From: Macroventuria anomochaeta
Taxonomy: Eukaryota > Ascomycota > Dothideomycetes > Pleosporales > Didymellaceae
NCBI RefSeq assembly: GCF_010093625.1
Contig: NW_022985364.1
Coordinates: forward strand, 1,167,570 to 1,231,569
Direction of reading: 5' to 3'
Length of the DNA: 64,000 bases
The number at the start of each line of letters is the position of its first letter. Positions within the stretch are counted from its first letter, which is position 1. Made by a program: the position numbers and the translations under genes. Of the stretch, positions 58,024 to 64,000 are shown in pieces. Below the pieces are notes generated by a model. The model searched no databases and was not told the origin of the DNA. It was given only the letters and a program-made list of their open reading frames with translations.

Positions 58024-60940
58024 GGTGGTAGCGTGTGTTACGACATAAAGAGCAGCGTTGATGACCGTCCAGAGTCGTGTGGTTGGGAGATATGAAATGT
58101 TGAAAAGCGCAGTAGGGTGAGCTGCGATTGGTGGTGCTCTTTCCTTTTCCCGCAATTTCTGCTCCACCCCTGCCATTTCGCCCCACATCCTGCCTTCTAT
58201 CAGTGCTCTTGAGCACGACTTCGAATCGCTCATTGTGCTGGTTTCAAACTGATTCTGGAACGGTTGAGAACGCATCTGGGCGATGGGACCATTTTTAGAT
58301 ATACAGCTCAGTCAATGTATGGACGGTTGAGCACTTGCGCTTAAAAAGGTCATTCTGGCAGGTAGACGGCACTCATAGCTCGAGCTTTTGGATTGCAAGG
58401 TACAGGCTTTGTTTGGAGCGGCATGACTGCACTGTTTCGTGAAATGGTTTAAGTCGTGGCTTGTGGCTCTGGGAAGGTATTCTGTAAGCAGCTTGATCTT
58501 GTCCATAGAGGCGCTGAGCCCAAAGCCAGCCTCGGGTCTGGACTTCAAGTAAATTGCGAAGTCTCGATGGCTGCAATCATCGCTTGGTGACTTGATCTGC
58601 GCGTTGCCCTGATCCACACAAGGACATGTCAACACCCGTGAGTGACTGCATATTGCATACAAGGCTGTGCCCTGCAGCCAACCGAGCATGTGTCACTCTC
58701 GTCGGACCGGAAGCAGCCACCATGTATCACAGCCTGGTGTTGCGACAGAGGCCTAAATGCGCGGGAACTGCGGCTGCGAATATTGGAGTGTCTGTGACTG
58801 AGACGCATAGGTTACTGCGGACCCGCGCGGCGGATAGAGACACGTCAACACAGACGAGTGTGTGTGTACGCCACTAAACGGAGGTTCCTGAGCGCGGGGC
58901 TGAAGGATGATGCACATGCTGCTCGGTTGGCGGCGCAAAGTGAGTAACCTTCCATGCTGTCGGTTAACGAGGTGTTGCTGGGGCTATCCTTGACCTCGTA
59001 TTGTAGTTGGCGGACGACTTCGAAGCACCTGTATCCTCATACAAAATTTGCAGTCCTGTCTTCCTCTCCACGTTCATAGAAACGGTATTCTACCTGCTGC
59101 AGTAAGCATGTTGAAAACTTGGAAGTGAGCGGCATCGTTTTCAGCTGCGGATGCTCTGCGTTCCACAAACCCGGATCGACATCATTCGTGCATTCAGGGT
59201 CCTTTGCTCGTGCAACAGCGAGAAGAACTCGAAAATGCTCAATGGAAGCAGATAAAGATAATCAAGCAGATGCACGATTTTTAAAACTCGAAAGCATGAG
59301 CAGATCGATTGCTGCATTTGTATTCGCCCTCTCGTATTGACTGTAGATAGATTTGACGCAGATACTCGCTGGAAATTGTTAGGCTCTCACTCTCTCGACA
59401 TTGGTACGACTGTCATCGTCAGCTTCTGCCAAACAACGGCTTCAACGGTGCAATTGCGGAAGATATCCGTCGGTAGCCCTCGGTAGCACAGTGTGTCACT
59501 CCCAATACGAAGGCTGAGCTTAGCGTCATCGTCAAATGGGTTGCTAGAGCGGTAATCTTGAAATCTCGCTGTCTTCGCAGTGGCTGTCGACTGAGGCTGT
59601 AACGGCTAAAGACCTGGGAGATGACTCTGCATGTGCCGAGCCATATGATCAGCACCTTGTGTGATAGGTATGGTGTCGACTGTTGACAAGAGGGATACCG
59701 GCCCGAGAAAGAGATCAGCCGGTGTCCGGTCAGTATAAAGGCGTTTTGGCAACCAAGTGTTTAGATAGGTTCAGACAAAAGTCGAATGTCTGAAAAGGCA
59801 ACAGGGGCCCACTGACTTCGACGGCTCAATGTCTGTGTCGCGGTAATCAGCCTTGGATCGAATCAAACACAATGAGAAGCTGTGGTGACGCGGCTGGCCT
59901 TGTACGAGCAGAACGCGTCAACGTCAACGCGCCTTGCTGCATGTGCTGCATGAGCAGAGAGGCCAAACTGCCAGCGCGGGTGATGATGAGCATTGCGGAC
60001 CCGCCCAAGTACCTGCCCAGCGCAAGCGCGCAGTCCCAATGGGTGGTCAGAGCCGGGTGGAGGTACGCCGCATTGGATGCTGATTTGATTAACGGAACTA
60101 CTCCCCAAGGGTGCAGCGCTGCAGCCCTGAAATCGCCCACCGGTGCACGTGATTACATCTGTTAGCGCCATCCCGGATTTCCCTGCCCCAAGTTCTTTTC
60201 GAGTTTCTCTTGCGCGCACATCGTTATCCATTGCACCTCGTCATCGCCGGCGCTGCACTGTTCGCGTATCGCTACCAACGCATCGACCTCTTTAACCGAG
60301 CCTGCAGAACGCCTGTTGCGGCCAGTCAGCGTGGCAGCGGGAGTCCAGGGCTCAAGCGAATTTTTGGCGAGCCGAACTAGCAATCTGTAATCTGTAAGTT
60401 CCCAGCCTGCCGTCCAACAGCACATCAGCACATCTCGCGACGCACTGCCACGCTCTATGACCTGCCCGACGCGGCTAGCGGGTGGTACTGGTGACATTGG
60501 CGAGCCCGCTCTTCTGTGCCTCCCTTCAGCCATGGCGCGCATTCTTGTCGTGTGGTTCTTCGCCGCTTCGGTGTCTTCGCTTGAGTGCCTCCAGCGCGCC
60601 AGGGCCCAGGGTTGCTGTGATCGCCAGCGCGCCCGGCAGCACTTTCAGATGATAGGACGGGCAAGGCGACACGACCTCTTGCTAATCTTCCCGCGACGCA
60701 GGTCAACTTGCAGCGAGGACCAAGACGGTAACCGAGGCACCCCTGGCCACTTTTTAGTCCTCTAGCTTCCCCATCGGGTTGGCCCACGCCTCGCCAACAG
60801 ATCCTAGTCCAGCCGTCCCTCTTCCCTCTTGCTGGCGTCCGACCCTTAAGCTTTCAAGCGAGCTGCGGCTGCGTGCTCCCTCAGGTCTACCCAAACCCAG
60901 GCAGCGCTGCTTCGAGGGTGGCATCGACCATTGCTAGCCC
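58024..60940. other. 2.9-kb divergent intergenic region
   Basis: No supportable gene between the dead regulator and the Gln/Pro-rich regulator. The last 1 kb is probably promoter and long leader of the latter. It contains an ATG frame of 77 codons at 60532-60765 (MARILVVWFFAASVSSLECL start) and several others that would act as uORFs if transcribed. Confidence 0.45.
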
Positions 60941-63054
60941 ATGTCACACGATTTTTCCTCTGTGCCCTTGCAGGTCAACCCGGCGCCCTACTCGCCCGCC
61001 CCATCGCACTTTTCGCAATCCAGTATGGCCGATCTGAACCAGCAGCAGGCGAGACAGCAGCAGCCGCAACAACAGCAGCCGCAGCAGCAGCCGCAACAAC
61101 AACCCCAAGCTGGTGCCTATGCCTCGCCGCATTCTTACCCTTCACCCACCTCAATGCAGCCCACGTACTCGTACCCTCCGCCAGGGCAGCCCGGCGGCGA
61201 GCCCTACCGCGGGTCACCGCCTGGAGCGAACATGTCGCTGCCGCCGCTGAATCTGCCGCCGATACGCCTGCAAGACGGCCAGCAACCGCCGCCGCACCAG
61301 CAGCACCAGCAACCACCGCAGCAGCCCATGGGCTCGCCGCTGCCTCCGCCGCAGCACGCAATGCAGCAGCACTACCCCCCGCCGGGCTATGCGCACCCAG
61401 GGCAGACCATGAACATGGGGCCCGCGCAGTACAATGCGATGCGTTACCAGCTGCCCCCGCAACCGGGTGACCAGCGCGTGCTGTCCGGCGGTCGCCATAA
61501 GAAAGAGATCAAGCGTCGCACCAAGACCGGGTGCCTCACATGTCGCAAGAGAAGAATCAAGGTGAGTGCGGACTTCAATGGCCTGCGATTGGCAGACGCG
61601 TCGTGACGCGTGAGGTGCGAGGTGTCGCTTCGCAGAGACAGCGGTCGTTGCTCCTAACCGAGCCACCATGAAGCGAGCGAGCCGAACTATCGACACCTCT
61701 AACCTGACCTCGCAACATCAACTGCACATGCGCTAACATTCACTGAACGCAGTGCGACGAAGCGCATCCAACCTGCAGAAACTGCCAGAAGAGCAAGCGC
61801 GAGTGTCTTGGGTACGACCCCATCTTTAAGCAGCAGCCCGGTCCGGCCCAGATACAGCCAGCGCCCAACTCTGCACCAACACCACATTCCTCGACTCCAC
61901 CCGTGCCCGCGCAAGCCCCACCTGCACCTGCCAACTTCCAAAGTCAGGTCCCTCAAGGGTATGCGCCTGCCTCCTCTGCCGGCTACGCACCTGCCGCCGC
62001 TGCCCCTAGTGCTACCCATGACCCTCAAGCTTTCAACGCCATCGACCCTGCACTCGCTGCCGCCGCAGTACCTGGAATGCATCCAAGTCAACCACAGTAC
62101 AACGGCGTGCCAATGGACCCTGCAATGAGGCAACAGAGCTACGCGCACCCGCCGCCTCCACCAGAGCCGCTCAAGGGCAAACGACTCAACATCGCTGACA
62201 TCTTTGGCATTTGCAACCACAGCCCACCAGAAGTCCCTCCCCGGACAGCTCCACCACCACCTGAGATTGACCAGGAGTTCTCTCAGATCTTCGTCAACGA
62301 CTATGTCCAAGGTCTCGACTACATGCTGCAAACGACGTGGTTTTCGAAGGACAGCAACGCCGTTCACCGCATCTTCACCAACCAGGCCCTGCACGAGGAG
62401 GCTGCTTTCTTCACAGAAACGATCAAGACGCAGAACAGTGCAGCAGACATGTCAAGCGTTTTCAGTCAAGAGGCTCGACTTATCTGGCACTTGCTAGGGT
62501 CGTGCAAGCTCCCATCACCGGCTACCAATGGTGTCAAGCCTGAGGAGGGCGATGCGCACCCCGCACAGTCTGAGGAAGCAGTGCTGAGAGAAGTCCGCGC
62601 TCGATTCGATGTACTGGAAGCTTTGCTGACCAACTCGAACCTTGAGATAAATCCTCTACGTGATATCTCATACCCCGAAGACATTCACGAGGAGAAGAAA
62701 CACGAGATTGATTTCTGGCTCAACCTTGGCGACTTCGTCCGCTATGCTGGCGATGAGCGTGCACCGCCTGGCGCTGCAGACATTGCTCTTGGTACGATGC
62801 GCACAGTGCTGCGTGTACAGGAAGTGCGAGACGCCATCTACTCGATAGCCGTTGCCCGACACTACGGAGCGCGGATAGGAGGCTTTCCGAACGCGCTACC
62901 ACAGTTAATGGACCCACACGAGGACAGCGACTTAAGCAAGCTTCATGTTGCTATGTCCTTCATCAGCCACGAAAGCCGTGCAGGCTCACAGCAAGTCTTG
63001 GCTCGCATCTGTGACATGGCCATGCTGTCTTGGGCGGTGGCCAGAAGTCCTTAG
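60941..63054 (+). CDS. Zn2Cys6 transcription factor with Gln/Pro-rich N-terminus (Moc3-like)
   Basis: Two exons, join(60941..61561, 61753..63054), 640 residues, phase-0 intron of 191 bp. The N-terminal 180 residues are low complexity (poly-Gln, Gln/Pro, Tyr/Pro). The zinc cluster is at residues 198-225: GCLTCRKRRIK, then CDEAHPTCRNCQKSKREC, and the intron falls exactly before the third cysteine. Behind it is LGYDPIFKQQPGPAQIQPAP, a conserved block in this group. A Pro/Ala-rich linker leads to the fungal-specific regulatory domain (KGKRLNIADIFGI, FSQIFVNDYVQGLDYMLQTT, ARLIWHLLGSCKLPSP, DFWLNLGDFVRYAGDERAPP). The cluster and the LGYDPIF tail resemble S. pombe Moc3 and Aspergillus development regulators of the same group; target genes are unknown. 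An internal ATG (MADLNQQQ) is a possible alternative start. Confidence 0.87.
61040..61106 (+). repeat. CAG/CAA tract coding poly-Gln
   Basis: Mixed CAG, CAA and CCG codons code a Gln run broken by Pro in the N-terminus of the Zn2Cys6 regulator. The codon mix means it is not a pure microsatellite, but length variation between strains is likely. Confidence 0.75.
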
Positions 63055-64000
63055 TATGGCAAACCAACCTTGCGGACTTTCTTGGTTGAGAGCGGCTCAC
63101 CACGTGCATGGATCCTCTCCAAGTTCTGACGATCTTTCAGGCTGTATCTGTACCACTAGCGGTCGGAACATTGTTTTACATTATTGCATGCATGCCGCTT
63201 ATGCGGTCGTTATATCCCCCTGGTTTTCTTCTTTTGCATTCGCTACGCCACTCTTGGCTACCTTCTTGTGGATTATACACACTTATCCCCCAACTACTTT
63301 GTTCGATCGAAATACCTGCATATAGCGAGGGAGCTGGTGGTTCTGGCAGTAAGAAACGTACAACAATACCCATTTCGGTTCGACCACGCTCAGTCTCGAC
63401 CTACACAGGTGACATTATCTTACTCTGCAACATCGTTGTTAACTCATCAACTCCAGCACAGTGGAAAGCAATGAGCACGAAACGAGCATGCGTCTGTTGC
63501 GTCAGTCGAGCGGGTCCTGACAGTTCGTATTCGATTCACCGCCATTCCAGTGCAACAGCCGGAACGTTCTCTCGGTTCCTTCGGTACCATGCCAGCAGAC
63601 GCGTAATCTTCATTGAATCTTGAACATGAAGGGCACTCAGCCACTTCGACAACACATTGCTCGCAACTTCTTAACACACCAAATGCATCAGCTTGAAACT
63701 CAATCTCGCCGATCATATTCAGCCTATTTTGTTACAAAGCAATCTGCGCTGCCCACAGCACCCGCTCACCATTCTCAACAACGCAGCCATTACAACATCA
63801 CCAAGTACCACACAACAGCTGCTTCGGAGAATATCCACTCCCCCGGTTCACATGCCAACGCCTCACCGCTGATCACCACTGCTGTGACCCTCCAACCATC
63901 GTCACCAGCGGTAAGCTTAATCAAACGCTGGTCCAACGCTGATTAGCGAGCCCATTCGGCTCCCAGCCCGGCGTTGCAAAACCGCGACACGAACATATGG
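63055..64000. other. 3' flank of the Gln/Pro-rich regulator
   Basis: About 950 bp. Open frames on both strands (e.g. 63620-63946 plus, 63447-63716 minus) overlap and show no family features. Confidence 0.4.

Noticed and set aside
1..64000. CRISPR arrays, operons, prophage or bacterial mobile elements
   Set aside because: The window is eukaryotic with spliced fungal genes; no regular spaced repeats were seen.
1..64000. tRNA or rRNA genes
   Set aside because: No convincing T-loop or A/B-box combination or rRNA core sequence was found by eye; a tRNAscan-SE run would settle it.

Overview
This is an ordinary euchromatic stretch of a filamentous ascomycete nuclear genome (Pezizomycotina). The protein style looks like Dothideomycetes, but that placement is an inference from recall, not a search. 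Supporting points are short introns of about 45-110 bp with GTRNGT donors, CTRAY branch sites and YAG acceptors, genes on both strands with separate promoters, and fungus-specific families: Zn2Cys6 regulators, a HET-domain relic, fungal Mob2 and a Tfb4 with a Lys-rich tail. There are no operons, no prokaryotic signals, no CRISPR array and no tRNA or rRNA that I could recognise.

Layout. 0.3-1.3 kb: Sym1/Mpv17 membrane protein (-). 1.9-3.9 kb: Baeyer-Villiger-type flavin monooxygenase (-). 5.0-6.2 kb: TFIIH subunit Tfb4 (+). 8.2-10.0 kb: Mep/Amt ammonium permease (+). 10.9-12.2 kb: ethanolamine kinase (+). 12.7-14.1 kb: broken HET gene (+). 15.7-18.8 kb: FarA/Ctf1-like fatty-acid regulator (-). 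21.3-22.4 kb: unassigned, apparently frameshifted gene (-). 23.0-23.9 kb: two small genes (-), one a possible 22-residue micropeptide. 24.6-26.0 kb: Leo1 (-), divergent from Mob2 (26.4-27.8, +). 28.5-29.2 kb: Arf1 (-). 30.4-33.7 kb: Hir1 (-). 34.3-35.2 kb: U1-type zinc-finger protein (-), divergent from a MAPEG protein (35.5-36.0, +). 37.2-38.2 kb: hotdog thioesterase (-). 39.1-41.6 kb: single-pass kelch-like protein (-). 41.6-46.0 kb: no supportable gene. 46.0-46.5 kb: ribosomal protein uL24/L26 (-), divergent from a C2H2/AT-hook protein (47.0-50.3, +). 50.5-50.7 kb: Ost4 (-), divergent from Tma46 (51.1-52.3, +). 53.2-54.7 kb: MFS transporter (-). 55.6-57.1 and 57.2-58.0 kb: dead P450 and dead Zn2Cys6 regulator (-). 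60.9-63.1 kb: Gln/Pro-rich Zn2Cys6 regulator (+).

Most genes are single-copy housekeeping genes: transcription and chromatin (Tfb4, Leo1, Hir1), translation (L26, Tma46), secretion and glycosylation (Arf1, Ost4), phospholipid synthesis (Eki1) and nitrogen uptake (Mep). The accessory signal is in three decay zones: the HET relic at 12.7-14.1 kb, the unassigned locus at 21.3-22.4 kb, and an MFS - P450 - Zn2Cys6 tandem at 53-58 kb that reads as the remains of a small metabolic cluster with only the transporter intact.

I splice-corrected the gene models by hand. All exon joins given keep the reading frame, unless the entry says the gene is broken or the model stays open. I found no convincing undescribed system. 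The observations most worth checking are the decayed cluster, the HET relic with stops at expected Trp positions, the 22-codon ORF behind a typical fungal leader, and the frameshifted unassigned gene.
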